This document shows, in pieces, positions 23,860 to 35,049 of a stretch of DNA of 64,000 nt. The DNA comes from Bettongia penicillata ogilbyi (Eukaryota; Chordata; Mammalia; Diprotodontia; Potoroidae). Positions within the stretch are counted from its first letter, which is position 1. Every line of letters starts with the position of its first letter. Location: the NCBI GenBank assembly GCA_023548195.1, contig JAJHZJ010000271.1, forward strand, positions 186,001 to 250,000, written 5' to 3'. The position numbers and the translations under genes were made by a program. The notes beneath the pieces were generated by a model. It worked only from the letters and a program-made list of their open reading frames with translations. It searched no databases and had not been told where the DNA came from.

Positions 23860-24614
23860 TTTCCCAGCCAGTTACTTGACTTCTGAGATTCCTCTGCACC
23901 CCCGCCTAGATCCGCCCAGCTAGTGCTTGGGGTTTGAGATTCAACTGCTGCTTCCTAGTCTCAGGGCTATCCGTGGGGGGAACGACTGCTCTTCAATGTG
24001 AGCTTAAGTTCTGGTGCTTGGGTGGGGGCAGGGCCGCCTCCCAGGCTCAGTTCCCTCAGGGGCTTTATGCAGAGACCTTCAGTAATGGAGCTGGTGGTGG
24101 CAGAGCCACCTCCCAGTCTCAGCTCCTTCAGGTGGTTCATGCAGAGACCTTCAGTGATGAAGATCCTGCCTGCCCGGAGACCCGGCGGCCGCCGCTGCTG
24201 CCTCTGCCACTACCCCTGCCTCTGCCTCTGCCACTTCCTCCTGAGAGGCCCAGAGTCACGGAGACACCCTGCTCCCCTCTCGTCCAGCCTAGACATCTCT
24301 CTCACTGACCTGTAGCATCTGTGGGCAGAGGGACCTTTAAGGCCACTAGAGGTTCTGTCCCTGAAGCCTGCTCGGATCTGCTCCTCTGGGGCCACGGCCA
24401 GGGCAGTGCTGGGGTGCACTCCACTTTCCGGGGCGTTGAGGACCCTGGGGACGGCTCTCCAGGGCTCTCTGGAATGGAAATCTTTTCTACTGTGTTTCTG
24501 CATGCCTTGCAGTGATCTGGAATTTGTGGGGAGTTCTTCTTGTAGGAAATATATGGATTGTGGGTTTGGAGCTAGCATATGTGAGTCTTTCTACTCCGTC
24601 ATCTTGGCTCCACC
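23860..24614 (-). promoter_or_regulatory. HAL1 5' UTR / internal promoter, GC-rich
   Basis: The richest GC and CpG stretch of the window (for example cggcggccgccgctgctgcc near 24185), in a sea of AT-rich DNA. It lies directly upstream of ORF1 in a complete element. Its 5' terminus carries agccaagatgacgg, close to the YY1-type site that positions transcription starts in human L1. That it acts as a promoter is inference from L1 biology. Open frames seen across it on both strands are arginine/proline/glycine-rich and look like chance frames in GC-rich DNA. Confidence 0.55.
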
Positions 24615-24621
24615 AAATTCT

Positions 24622-26000
24622 CCTTTTTTTTTTTTGAATGCTTGCAATATTTTCTCCTTTTCCTGGGAACTCTGGAATTTGGCTACAATATTCCTAGGAG
24701 TTTTTCTTTTCTGATCTCTTTCAGGAGGTGATCAATGAATTCTTTCAATATTTATTTTACCCTCTGGGCACAGAATGTCAGGGCAGTTTTCCTTGATAAT
24801 TTCTTGAAAAATGATGTCTAAGCTGTTTTATTTTTAATCATGACTTTCAGGTAGTCCCATAATTTTTAAATTGTTTCTCCTTCATCTATTTTCCAAGTCA
24901 GTTGTTTTTCCAATGAGATATTTCACATTGTTTTCTATTTTTTTATTCTTTTGGTTTTGTTTTGTAATTTCTTGGTTTCTCATAGTGTCATTAGATTCCA
25001 TCTGCTCCATTCTAATTTTAAAGAACTATTTTCATCAGTGAGCTTTTGAACCTCCATTTCTAATTCTGCTCTTTAAAGCACTCTTCTCCTAATTCGCTTT
25101 TTTGGGACAATTGAACCATTTGAGTTAGTCTATTTTTGAAGATGTTAATTTCTTCAGCATTTTTGGGGGGTCTAGTTTAGCAAGATGTTGACTTGTTTTT
25201 TGTGATTTTCTTGCATCACTCTCCCTTCTCTTCCCAATTTTTTGTCTACCTCTCTTATTTGATTTTCAGAATCATTTTTGAGTTCTTCTATGGCCTGAGA
25301 CCATTGCATATTTATTTTGGAGGTTTTGGGTGCAGAAGTCTTGACCTTTAGTTCTTCCTCTCTTGCTATGCATTGTTCCTCTTCATCTGAATGGATGAAA
25401 AAAAATACCTACTCATCAAGAAAGTAATCTTCTATTGTCTTATTCTTTTTTTTTACTTTTTTAGGGCACTTTCCCAGCCAGTTTCTTGACTTTTGAGTTC
25501 TTTATCAAGGGCAGGGTATACTCTGGGGACCTGTAAGTTTTCAGTTCCTCCAATATGACACAATCAAGGAAGAAGAGTTTATTCCTCTCCCATCCTGTGC
25601 TTTCATCTGTGAGCAGGATTCCCTCTCCAAAGCCTCCATCAGCTCTACCACTCCAGGACTCCTCCTCACCCCAGGGCAGCCACTCAGGGCTGAGGTTCGG
25701 ATCAGCTGTTCAATTCCCTCAGGGGCTTTATGTCAGGGCTCCAACAATGGAAACTGCTGATGCCTGGGGCAGCACTAGATTGCTGAATTCCTTTCTCACC
25801 CAAGTGAAAGAACTTTCTCATTGACCTTTGAAGCTCTCTTTGGTGTTTGTGAGTTGGGGAATCTGGGACCCACAGTTGCTGCCAGTGGTAGTGCCTTGAA
25901 GACCACTCCAGTTCTGTTATTGCCATGGTTTAGCTCATGCTGGGCTATGTTCTGCTCTACACTTGTGCTGGACTACACTCTGCTTTGTGCCTCCAAAAGG
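24622..26000 (-). mobile_element. HAL1/L1 copy B, 5' part, antisense
   Basis: ORF1 text resumes ('cttgcaatattttctcc', 'gcagttttccttgataatttcttg', 'gtttctcatagtgtcattag') with frameshifts and stops. A 5' UTR follows from about 25500 ('aactttctcattgacctttg', 'ctcatgctgggctatgttctgctct'). The expected ORF1 start reads GTG (25465 region). Because the 3' part at 20463-21712 lacks ORF2, the whole copy is HAL1-type. Confidence 0.65.
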
Positions 26001-26029
26001 TTGTTTCCTACAAAAAATAAATTAAGCTG

Positions 26030-26268
26030 CAAAAAACTTAAGGCTATATGCAGAAATAGCATATAGGGAAGTGATTCATGGGAAAAAACAGAGGTATCAA
26101 TAAATTTTTTGAAATAAAAGTAGTAACCAAGAATAATTTGACATATAGCATACTTGCATAGTAGATTTTGCAGTTTCATGTGCAATCATCTTTTCATTGT
26201 ATTATGTTATGGAAATGCTTATTTTAATCTGTAAATAAAAAAATAATAATTTAAAAATAAGTAAATAG
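26030..26268 (+). mobile_element. L1 3' end, sense (tttgcagtttcatgtgcaatc type)
   Basis: The terminal words 'gattttgcagtttcatgtgcaatcatcttttcattgtatta', 'ggaaatgcttattttaatctgtaaata' and an A-rich tail match the L1 end at 51.5-51.6 kb. Strongly 5' truncated. Confidence 0.55.
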
Positions 26269-26269
26269 T

Positions 26270-27285
26270 AGAATTCATTCATGAACCCATCTGGCCCTAG
26301 GGATTTTTGTGTAGGAAGTGCAATGATGACTTATTGAATTTATTTTTGTAGGATATGGTCAGTTGGACATTTTGTTTCCTGATCAGTTAATATAGGTTAT
26401 TTATATTTTTTAGGTATTCATTAATTATTCTCAGATTATTAGGTTAATTGGCATGTATTGGGCAAAATATTTCCTCATGATTACTTTAATTTCTTCTTCA
26501 TTCGTGGTAATTTCACCCTTTTCATTTTTGCTACTATATATTCAATTCTCTTCTTTCTTTTTTTTAAATAAAATTAATCAATGGCTCATGTATCACATTT
26601 TATTTTTCATAAAACCAGCTCTTACATTTATTACTCAATAGTTTTTTTGTTTGTTTCTTTTTTACTTTCAGTCTTAGTAATCTCACTTTTGATTTTAAGG
26701 ATTTTGATTTTGGTGTTCAATTGTAAATTTTGAATTTATTCTTCTATCTAGTCTTTTTTTTTTTTTTTGGTACATGAACAATTTAGTCATCCATTCTTTT
26801 TTTTCCCTCCATTTTGTTGATGTAAGAAGTTGGAGAATAAAATTTCTCATAAGTGCTGTCTTGGTTTCATCCCATAAATTTTGGTATGTTGTCTCATTTT
26901 TTTTTATTCTCTTTAACAAAATTATTGATTGTTTCTATCTTTTCTCTTTGACCCACTTATTCTTTAGGATTAGATTATTTAGTTTCAAATGAATTTTTAA
27001 TCTATATTTTCATTACCCTCAATTGGATATTTTTTTTGCAGAATGATCCAAAGCAAATATATTTAATATTTCTGCCTTTCTATATTTGATTTTTAGGTTG
27101 TTACACCCTATTACATGGTCACTTTCTCTGTAGGTGTCATATGCTTCTGAGAAAATCTGTGTTCCTTTCCAATACCATTAAGTTTTCTCTGAAGATCTGT
27201 CATACCTAATATTCAATTTCCCTCCCTTAGTTTCTTTCTTATTTATATTTTGGTTGGATTTATTGAGTTCTGAGAGAGAATTGCT
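26270..27285 (-). mobile_element. L1 ORF2 middle, antisense
   Basis: Antisense text of the segment between endonuclease and reverse transcriptase: 'catctggccctagggattttt', 'ggcatgtattgggcaaaatat', 'catttttgctactatatatt', 'aaaaccagctctta', 'tttggtatgttgtctcattttt'. Frames are broken. It lacks the 3' third of ORF2, being cut off on the left at the sense L1 tail. Confidence 0.6.
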
Positions 27286-27785
27286 GAGGTTCCCTGTTTG
27301 TATGGTTTTGCTATCCATGTTTTCCTGAACAGGCTACACTGAAGCGCATGATGGAGGCTCTTGCTGGGAGCTGCCTATCTGCTTGGGCATCTATCGAGTT
27401 AGAATCTCCCTGTTTTACCATGATGGTGTCTAGATGCAGGAGGTTGCCTTTTTGCCTAGAACTATGCTGAAGCATGTGGCAGGGTAACTGTATACATGTT
27501 TGCCTGCTCTACTGCACTGGGGCTCAGGATCTACTGCTGATTTACTTAACATTAATGATTCCTGTCCTAGATTGTGCTTCTTTTTTATGTTTTTTTTTTT
27601 TTTGCTAATCTTCCAAGTTTATTGGCCTCAATGTTTGTCTTCCCTCACCTTTGTGGTAGTTCTGCTATTCCACGATTTTTTTTTTGGAGAAGGGGAGGGA
27701 ATTATTTTATGGTATATTTGGAGGGGTATATGGGAGAGTGATGGTGATTTACTTCTTACTGATTTCCTTCTTATTCAGTCTTCTT
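27286..27785 (-). mobile_element. L1 5' UTR-like segment, antisense
   Basis: GC-richer text with 'ctgcactggggctcaggatct', which also occurs in the L1 5' UTR at 46.03 kb, and an end near 27775. It joins ORF2 text on the left without an ORF1, which implies an internal deletion. Assignment is moderate. Confidence 0.4.
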
Positions 27786-28520
27786 GACTACCAGAAGTCT
27801 CTCTCCTCTTTCAATGAATTTCTGTTCATCTTTTTCCATTTAACTAATTCTACTTTTAAAGAATTTCTTCTCTTCAGTGAAATTTTGCACTCCTTTTCCA
27901 TTTGGTCTATTCTGTTTTTAAAGGTATTATTTTCTTCATATTTTTGTGCTTCCTTACCAATATTTTGCTTATTATTTTTTTCTTGCCTCACTCATATCTT
28001 TTCCTATTTTTTCTCCATCTCTCTTGTTTGATTTTTAAAATTCTATTTGAACTCTCCCAGACTTGAGACCAGTTTACAATTTTCTTTGAAGCTTTGCATA
28101 TAGTTGTTTTGATTTTATTGTTTCCTTCTGAGTTCATATTTGGTCTTCCTTGTCATCAAAGTTAGTTTATATGGCCAGATTCTTTTGTTCTTCTTATCAT
28201 TTGTTTATTTTTATCAGCCTATTTCTCAACTTTTAACTATATGTTAAGGTTGGGCTCTGCTTCTGGTTTGGATGGAGCAGTATTCCAAGGTTCAAGGTTG
28301 TTTATTTGTGTGTGTGTGTTATTGTTTTTCAGAGCTAATTTTGGATGTTTCTAAATTTTCAATTTTTCCAAAAAGGTGTGATCTAATGAAACATATGGTC
28401 ACTGCCCTCCTGGCATGTGAGCAACCACACATACACTTTTCCAACCTGAAGCTGTGACCAAGGTTCTTGTTCTGGATAGTGCTCCTCCTCACCCTACAAA
28501 TGCTACTTGGAGTTGCATAT
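27786..28520 (-). mobile_element. L1 5' UTR and ORF1 start, antisense
   Basis: The right part (28200-28520) is 5' UTR ('ggttcttgttctggatagtgctcctcctcaccc', 'gctacttggagttgcata'). The left part (27786-28200) is the ORF1 N-terminus read backwards, a lysine/glutamate coiled coil with an open stretch at 27788-27991. The remainder of the element is replaced by the L1 pieces to the left. Confidence 0.55.
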
Positions 28521-29434
28521 GGGCAATGCAACAGATTCTTTTTACTAGTTACAGCAAAGGTATATAGGAAAGAAAGACTGTAAAGCAAACAGCTCTTTGC
28601 CCATACCTACCCTAGAAAATACTTTCTAAAGAGCATTATGGATGGATTTAAAAACAAACAGATTTTTATCCTGGTGATTATTTTTTGGCTTGAAAATTTC
28701 GGACATTTCTGCTTTGTTTAAGCTTAATATTGCTGCAAATAGCCTAGCATGACAATGTTTGCAAAGGCATGCCCTTGGGGAATTTTTCATTTCATACATC
28801 ATTTACAGCTTGCCCAAGAACTGCTATGTACTCTGGACATATGTTTTGATAACAGAAAGATAAGGAAAATATTTTTCCCCCTTGGAAGCTTCTGTCCTGC
28901 TATACCTTGTCTCTCCTGTCTGACCATTTCAATTCATCTCACTGCATTGGCAGTCAACAGAAAATATAAATCCAAGAAGCCCTTGAACTATGAAATATTT
29001 TATCAATTCACACTCTGGCATGTCATGAAATCTCATCTCCTTATGCATCATAATTCTCTGTTTTAAAGTCATCCAAATGCTGAAAAATGAGAGGGAGGAG
29101 GAATTGGTGGTTGCTACCCATAATCTGTCATTCCTTTCAGACATACTACCACCAACTCGACAAGTTGTTTTCCAGTTCATCAACCATTCCTCCCCCCACC
29201 CCTAACTCTGTTGAAGTTTGTCAAGAGGAACACTTGGAGAATGGCATTGTACTCTTGTAAACTGTCACCCACAAAGAAACTTACAGTATTCAATAATCCT
29301 GGTAAGTTTCACCTGTTGTCTAGGAAATGTCTTAAAATATGCTGCTGGAAAGGAAGCTTGACATCTGTGCTGATATTGATGGTGACGTAGTGGCCCTTAG
29401 GGAGTATACACTGTTAGATATATGTTACACTGAA
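28521..29434. other. No recognisable repeat; possible unique DNA
   Basis: About 0.9 kb lacking repeat words I know and less AT-rich than its surroundings. A 105-codon plus-strand frame (28749-29066) shows no family likeness, signal peptide or splice context, so I do not call a gene. Confidence 0.3.
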
Positions 29435-29990
29435 TTAAGAGAAATCCAATTCAATTGGCACTGAGCTACAGAGATGATAAAAAGGATACTCTCCTTGCCC
29501 TCAAGGAGTTTGTATTCCAGTGATGAGAATCTAAACTATTTTATAAATAAATAGCATACATAGTATAATAGTATAATAGGAGCAGAGGAGAGATTCAAAC
29601 AAATTATTCCATAAAAAATTGGAAGAGATCCTATTCACCTGGGGAGATTAGAGAATGCCTCATAGCAAAGATACCACATAAGCTGGTTCATAAAAGAAAA
29701 GAAAGATATCAAGAAATACAGCTAAGGGGCACATATAGCTAGATAAGAAACATAGGGTGCACTGGGAATTGGAGAATGAAGAATGAGAAAGAGGAAGCAA
29801 TTGTTAGCTAAGATGGATAGAAATGCAGAGTGTGTGATGAGGAGTAAGTGGAACAAGCCTGGAATGGTAGGTGGGAGTCAGATGATAGAAGGTCTTAGAT
29901 GGTGGGCTAAGGAGTTTGCATTAATTTTCTAGAGAAAAGAGAGTCACTGAAAGTAATGGGCCATAGGATCAGAAATCTATCTGAAGGCTA
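29435..29990 (+). repeat. Dispersed repeat family R, copy
   Basis: 'ttgccctcaaggagtttgtattccagtgatgag', 'tataaataaatagcatac', 'agaggaagcaattgttagc', 'gtaagtggaacaagcctggaatgg', 'gatagaaggtcttagatgg' follow R order. Diverged copy on the plus strand. Confidence 0.4.
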
Positions 29991-29994
29991 AATG

Positions 29995-30180
29995 GTTTAG
30001 ATCCAAGTTCAAATCTCACCTTGGTGTTAACCTAGGAAAATCACTCAATCTCTTAGTGCTCTGGGAAACTCTCAAAAATGGAAGTTAAAAGGAGGTACAA
30101 AACTACACCGATAGAGTGTCCTCATCTGGAAGTTCCCTATATCAGTGAAATCACAGACTCAATGCCTCTCCTCTCTAGCT
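29995..30180 (+). mobile_element. Marsupial tRNA-like SINE fragment
   Basis: 'gatccaagttcaaatctcacc' (tRNA B-box-like), 'gaaaatcactcaatctcttagtgctctggg', 'tcctcatctggaagttccctatatcagtgaaatcac'. The 3' part matches a marsupial-specific SINE style. Family name not certain. Confidence 0.5.
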
Positions 30181-31055
30181 TGAATTCCAATTACTAATCA
30201 ATGTAAACCTTTTAACAAAACACCTGACTTCAGTTAATTACACAACGCCAATGGCAGACAGGGAGTTAGGCTTTATTAGTCCACTACTTGAGATATACTG
30301 GACAATTAGGTAAAATATTTTGATTAAAATATCTGATGGGTCATATCCTGGGGAGAAGGGGACACATTTGACCTGAGGGCTACATGTGCTGAGTAGTAAG
30401 CTAAGAGGTATTTTATATTCTAGAGTTTGAATGGGAATTAAATTATATTAGAGAGCTCACATTCTAAGGGTGGAACTTATACTAAGGAAAGTCTGAACTA
30501 GGAGGAATGTTTGGATATCTTCTGTTCTTTTAGTGTGCTGTCTTATTAATCTCTTGCTAGAAGCTTCCTGTTATCCTAAAGTTACATACTTGGCCTCTGG
30601 TCCAGTGTATCTGTGCTTTCCCACATTAAAAACATCTCTGCTTTATCTATCATGATCTTGGAGGAGAGTAATTATGGAATGGGCCAGATATTGATTAGAT
30701 AAAATTATACCAAATAGGAGGGAACTTCTGAAAACAATATGACTTTGCTGTCTGGTTCAAAGGATTGATCTAATAGTAAGAACTTCAGGTTTAGTAGAAA
30801 GGAAGGATAAAGAATATGGAATCTGGGGAGAGCAAAAACAGTGGAGAAAATATAAATTTTAGAAAAAATTACTAACAACCACAGCAATGAAATATATACT
30901 GTCCAAAAGATATCTCAATAATTTGGGAGTATTAAATTTGTGAAAACCTAGGGAGGTGTATAATTTTACTAAACCATATAAAGTTACCAATTAAGCCAAA
31001 ACAAATTATTTTTCTATTTGGAAAAAGAAAAAATAATAATTAGCTAGAGGAAAGA
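30181..31055. other. No recognisable feature
   Basis: No assignable content. Confidence 0.3.
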
Positions 31056-31059
31056 GGTC

Positions 31060-31440
31060 TGGTTTTGAATTAAGAAGACCCGAAAACATTTATTAACCAG
31101 ACACTCATCAGCTGCTGTGTGAAATTAGGTAACTCCTTGGTGCAAGGGCAAGATCACCAGCTCCTCTATTTCTTACTTGTGACCCCTCGGGTAAGTCACA
31201 TCATCACTTTGGGACTTAGTTTCCTCATTTATGAAATTATGAAGTTGGACTAGATGACTTCCAAAGTCCCTTCCATCTCTTAATCTGTGATCCTGTGAAA
31301 TCTTTCTTTGCTTTTTCATCTGTATAATGGTGCTGTTGATAGTAGTACTACCTTTCTCATAGCATTGTCTCAAGTAAAGGAGTTTGTAAATATTAATGTG
31401 TTAAAAATATGAATTATTCTTATTGCCACTATTTTTAAGG
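31060..31440 (+). mobile_element. Composite of MIR and THER/L2-tailed SINE
   Basis: 31060-31135 and about 31295-31440 read as a MIR head and tail ('catctgtataatggtgctgttgatagtagtactacc', 'agtaaaggagtttgtaaat'). Between them lies a second SINE ('gggtaagtcacatcatcac', 'agttggactagatgacttccaaagtcccttccatctctta'), a THER-type end. One SINE probably inserted into the other. Confidence 0.55.
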
Positions 31441-31589
31441 AATGCCAATGAATTCAAGTTAGCTAAAATACTGAAACTAAAGGGTTTTCACTTAAGCATT
31501 ACTTTTTTAGCACCCTATTTTATGCGGCATTTTTGAAGCACCTTACAACTCCTATTTGACATCTCTCATATTGTGTAAGAGTGTACATG

Positions 31590-32733
31590 GTAGACTGCAC
31601 ACCGGGTTTTCGTCTCCTGGTGATAATCCAGTGAGAGGTCATGTCATGTCTGACTTTTCTTTCTATTTGTACATATCATCCTTTGCTTCCTGGACAGTGA
31701 GAGTTGATATTGTGCTGTAGGTTTATGCCACATGCTTCCAAGAAACTAGTAGATCTATTTGAACCTCTTCTGAACAGATTCTATGGATTTGCCATACACT
31801 GTCGAGGGCTACATCAAATAACATAATTTATCAAGCTGGAATACCACTTCTCCTGACCCCCTACCACTTCTCCTGACACACATCATCACCCTATATTGGG
31901 AAATGTTCTAGTCCATCTGTTCTACCACTTCAATGTTTTCCTTGAATAACCTCACCATGGTTGGTTCCTCTATATTTATTCTCCTTTTGGTTTAGATTGA
32001 GTAGCAGGTAGGTGGTGTGATTGGCTCAGTCGCCACTGCATTGGAGCAAATCATGATGATATTGTCGTGTCAGTGGCACACCAGCATCTCCTCCCTTTAA
32101 TCTACTCGGAAATCAAATGTCTCTCTCATGTGCTTTTATAGCTCTGTGCACCCTCTGAGGAGGCACTGATTAGTCCTGTTTGCAAGGGCTGTTCCTGGTG
32201 CCTTCACATCCTTGTTCATCAAAGCTGCCATTAGTTTAATACTGGTAAAACACTCATCAAAACACAAGTGATAGGGATGTTGACCTTCCTGAAGACTGTC
32301 AACAAATTGCATAATTAAACTTCCTCCTTGCTCAAAGTCCTTGGCGGCAGGGATGATGGGCTTTCTCTGATAGGGCTCAAATTAGATTACCCAATTTTAG
32401 TTTTCCCACACCAAATCTTATAACCATGTTGAGTAGGCTTCCCCTGAAGAAACTGCTTTCATCCCCCTAGGCCCAAGGTATGGATTTATCAAGACCATGG
32501 TATTCCTCTAAGGGAGCATAGAATTTGAAATTATGAAGTGTGGGCATGTCTTGGTAAATTTGTCAGTTTCATTGAGGTGACTGTTTTCAGCAAAATGGAG
32601 GTGTGCAAATATCATTTCAAATTTATCTCTTCTAATAGCATTGTTGACCAGACTATGATTTACATATGGGGAATTTTCTCAAAACAGTCTCCTCTTTGGA
32701 GAAGGGACATACCCACTCCAAATCAGAACTTTC

Positions 32734-32768
<35 letters not shown>

Positions 32769-33173
32769 CAGTTTTTTGACTTTGAGTCAAAAGTTTGTCT
32801 TCTTTTGTGATGCATGCCAGTTGTTCTCATCAACAATGAAAGTAATGAATTCTTCATCCAAAGAGTTCAAATAGCCCCTTAGGACTCAGGCCTTGAATCT
32901 TAAGTTTCTCCATTTTAGAATATGGCACTGACCACTTTGGAAAATCAGGTCTGATATCTCTTTTGGACCATTCCCTCTGGGGGCTACTAATCTTCTTTGA
33001 CTTTTTCTGGGAGGCTGTGTGCCCAATTCCAGGACACAGTGATTAATATCAGAATCCTCTACAACCACAGTGGCTCTGAGCATCCTTCTGGGCAAATTTG
33101 TCACATTATCTGTTTCTTCTCTTTCTAAATCTTCTTTAGTGTCCTGTCCTATAGCATTGTCTGGTGGATACAT
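31590..33173 (-). pseudogene. piggyBac-type transposase, decayed
   Basis: Minus-strand translation in shifting frames gives piggyBac (DDE_Tnp_1_7) landmarks in the right order. First is an acidic N-terminus (33173-32886), then SLDEEFITFIVDENN (about 32867-32823), like the conserved 'D-E-x-I..I-V-x-x-T-N' box. Next is NAIRRDKFEMIFAHLHFAEN (about 32643-32584), the domain-start box, then a GLDKSI segment (about 32495), the likely first catalytic Asp. FDECFTSIKLMAALMNKDV (about 32268-32212), with Asp aligned to the second catalytic residue, is followed by ETFDFRVD (about 32130-32107) and VVEQMD..NISQYRV (about 31940-31890), where the third Asp position looks changed to Glu. Many stops, frameshifts and an AC microsatellite break it. 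Full-length enzymes are near 590 residues, which fits this span. Terminal repeats not found. Confidence 0.7.
32735..32766. repeat. (AC)n microsatellite inside piggyBac fossil
   Basis: About 32 bases of perfect AC dinucleotide, between the N-terminal box and the catalytic domain of the transposase remnant. Confidence 0.9.
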
Positions 33174-33865
33174 ATAAATGGATTGATCCAGGGAATGTGG
33201 CTATTTTCCTTCTATAGCACTGAGAATATCCACTTGTTTAGCAGTAGAGGTGAGTAGAGCTGACAAAGCTTTGAATTGGAATTATCCTGCAGCAGAGGAA
33301 CAGGCAATAGAGAGAAAAAGAAAAAATGGAATAAAATTATAATATAAAAATACTTGTACTGAAAAAGTAAGGCCTAGTAAGTGGGGGTGAGTTCAAAGAT
33401 TTCTATGACAGTCTATATTCTTGCCAGATATTTCCTATACTCAGTCACTAAAAACTTATTTGAAAAAATTAATACATTATTTAGTAAAAGAAATACATTA
33501 GGCTATCAATACTTACTGACATGTCAGAACCAATATATTAATCAATTTAGAGAGTTCAAAGAAGTATCCTGAGAAACAAGAAAAGACCAATTGACTTTTT
33601 AGCTGACTGAAGGGAAAGGAAATATTTTGATGGTAGAGCTCTGACTAGGCAATTTGGGTCTAGGAAGATGAGTGCAACAGGAAACCATGGATATTAAGTG
33701 CCAAAAAGGGAAAACGAGTTCCCTAGATTAATGCCTATGTTAGAGTCTGGCCAAAAGCAAAGCCTGTGATAGAAGAAGTGACAAAAAATATGAGATGTAA
33801 AATAAATACAATCCTTTCATCCCTCTCTCCTTTCTAGCTGTGAAGGGTAAAGCTTTCCCCAAGGA
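33174..33865. other. Unassigned, may include piggyBac flank
   Basis: No clear repeat or gene. The first part could be the 5' non-coding end of the piggyBac element, but I could not find a TTAA-flanked terminal repeat. Confidence 0.3.
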
Positions 33866-34030
33866 ATCATAAAATGGTAGATCTCAAAAAGGATTTTACA
33901 TATCATCTAGGCCAGATCCCTTATTTTATAAATGAGGAAAATAAGGCTAAAGCAATGACATGACTACCTAAGTTAGTGGTTAAATTGGGATCCAAGTCTC
34001 TATAAGGCCAATTCTAAGCACCTTCTAATA
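33866..34030 (-). mobile_element. MIR/THER-like SINE
   Basis: 'aatcataaaatggtagatctc', 'catatcatctaggccagatcccttattttataaatgaggaaaataaggc' is the common reversed MIR/L2-tail sequence. Confidence 0.5.
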
Positions 34031-34645
34031 AACAAGAGTCTATATTCAAAGAGTTCTACTTTATGAAGAGATGAAGAGAATATCAAAAACAGACCAGCTA
34101 TTATTATAGCAATAAAAAACACAGCACCCAAGGTTTTAGTAATAAATGTTGGTGACTGGGACAGTAGGGTATTAAAAAAAAGAAGATGGACCAGGACTAA
34201 TCAGGGGTCTTCCATTAACTAGTTGATAACCAAGTGCTCTAAGTCTCTTTTTACTCTATTTCCTTATGTGTAATGTGATGACATGGTGTCTAAAATCCCC
34301 ACTCAGTCCAATATCCAATGATACTATGAGACAGTAGATATCTACTAAATAGAAATGGCATGTCATATTAAAAATTTACGGCAATACATGGTTCTGACAA
34401 CATAAACCTAAGAGAAAGTTATAGTCTGATGATTTCTTTGTTTTAATGCATTCTTGAATGATACTAATTTTTCTGAAGTCTGAGACACTTTACAATGGGG
34501 CCTCTTTTATGTTTCAATAAGAGCAAAGGAGATCCAGGAGATATTTCATCTCCATAGAAGACAAAATAACTCAATGATTTTGGTTCTTTTTCCTTAATTT
34601 CATTATATTTCGTATATGTCAAATTTTTTCCCCCATAATGGCTTT
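34031..34645. other. No recognisable feature
   Basis: A weak SINE-like patch near 34.2-34.3 kb ('ataaccaagtgctctaagtctctttttact'); otherwise nothing assignable. Confidence 0.3.
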
Positions 34646-34647
34646 TC

Positions 34648-34775
34648 TGTACGTTATAGAAGTAAGCTCCTTGAGAGAAGGAAATGCTTTAACTTTTGCA
34701 CTTGCATTTTTAGAATCTAGGTCAGTTTCTGACACCGGTAAGAGTTCTTGCTGATTGATTGGTTGATAATATTCT
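34648..34775 (+). mobile_element. L2 3' end fragment
   Basis: 'gaagtaagctccttgagagaagga', 'aatctaggtcagtttctgaca' and a gattgattggttg tail follow L2 3' order. Confidence 0.45.
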
Positions 34776-35015
34776 ACAGAATCCAAATAAATGTAAGGAA
34801 TACATGGTTTCTGATGATCTGATATGCAAATAAGATCACCTCCATTTATAAAATAAGAGACATGGCCTAGATGATCTAAATCCAAATTAGTATTAGGAAT
34901 ATATAGTTTCAAGGAGCTTAATATATAACTGGAGAGAGAAGGTAATCACAGTTGAAAAGAACACTTAAAAGTACAAGGTAGAAAATGATAAACTGCTAAG
35001 GATAGTCATGAATGC

Positions 35016-35048
35016 AGTTCTGGCACTATCCACTGCGCCACCTAGACT
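35016..35048 (-). mobile_element. SINE head fragment
   Basis: 'ggcactatccactgcgccacctagac' is the reverse of the tRNA-like head shared by marsupial SINEs. Confidence 0.45.
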
Positions 35049-35049
35049 A

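Larger units (their letters stand above)
21713..24614 (-). mobile_element. HAL1 copy A, full length, antisense, nested in copy B
   Basis: Minus-strand order: 5' end at 24614 (ggtggagccaagatgacgg), GC-rich 5' UTR, ORF1 (23859-22760), 1.0 kb purine-rich 3' UTR with a GT tract, and A-rich tail at 21713. Flanks share aaattct (21706-21712 and 24615-24621), consistent with a TSD of at least 7 bp. ORF2 is absent. It is the least decayed element in the window and hence probably the youngest. HAL1 RNA is presumed to be mobilised by L1 ORF2 protein. Confidence 0.8.

Noticed and set aside
23934..24578. Several 100-124 codon frames, proline/arginine/leucine-rich, on both strands
   Set aside because: Chance frames in the GC-rich 5' UTR of HAL1 A; the related 5' UTR at 44.6-45.0 kb does not keep them in a common frame.
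27500..28031. Frames of 95-115 codons on the plus strand
   Set aside because: T-rich antisense L1 5' UTR/ORF1 gives Phe/Leu-rich shadow frames; the real coding trace is on the minus strand.
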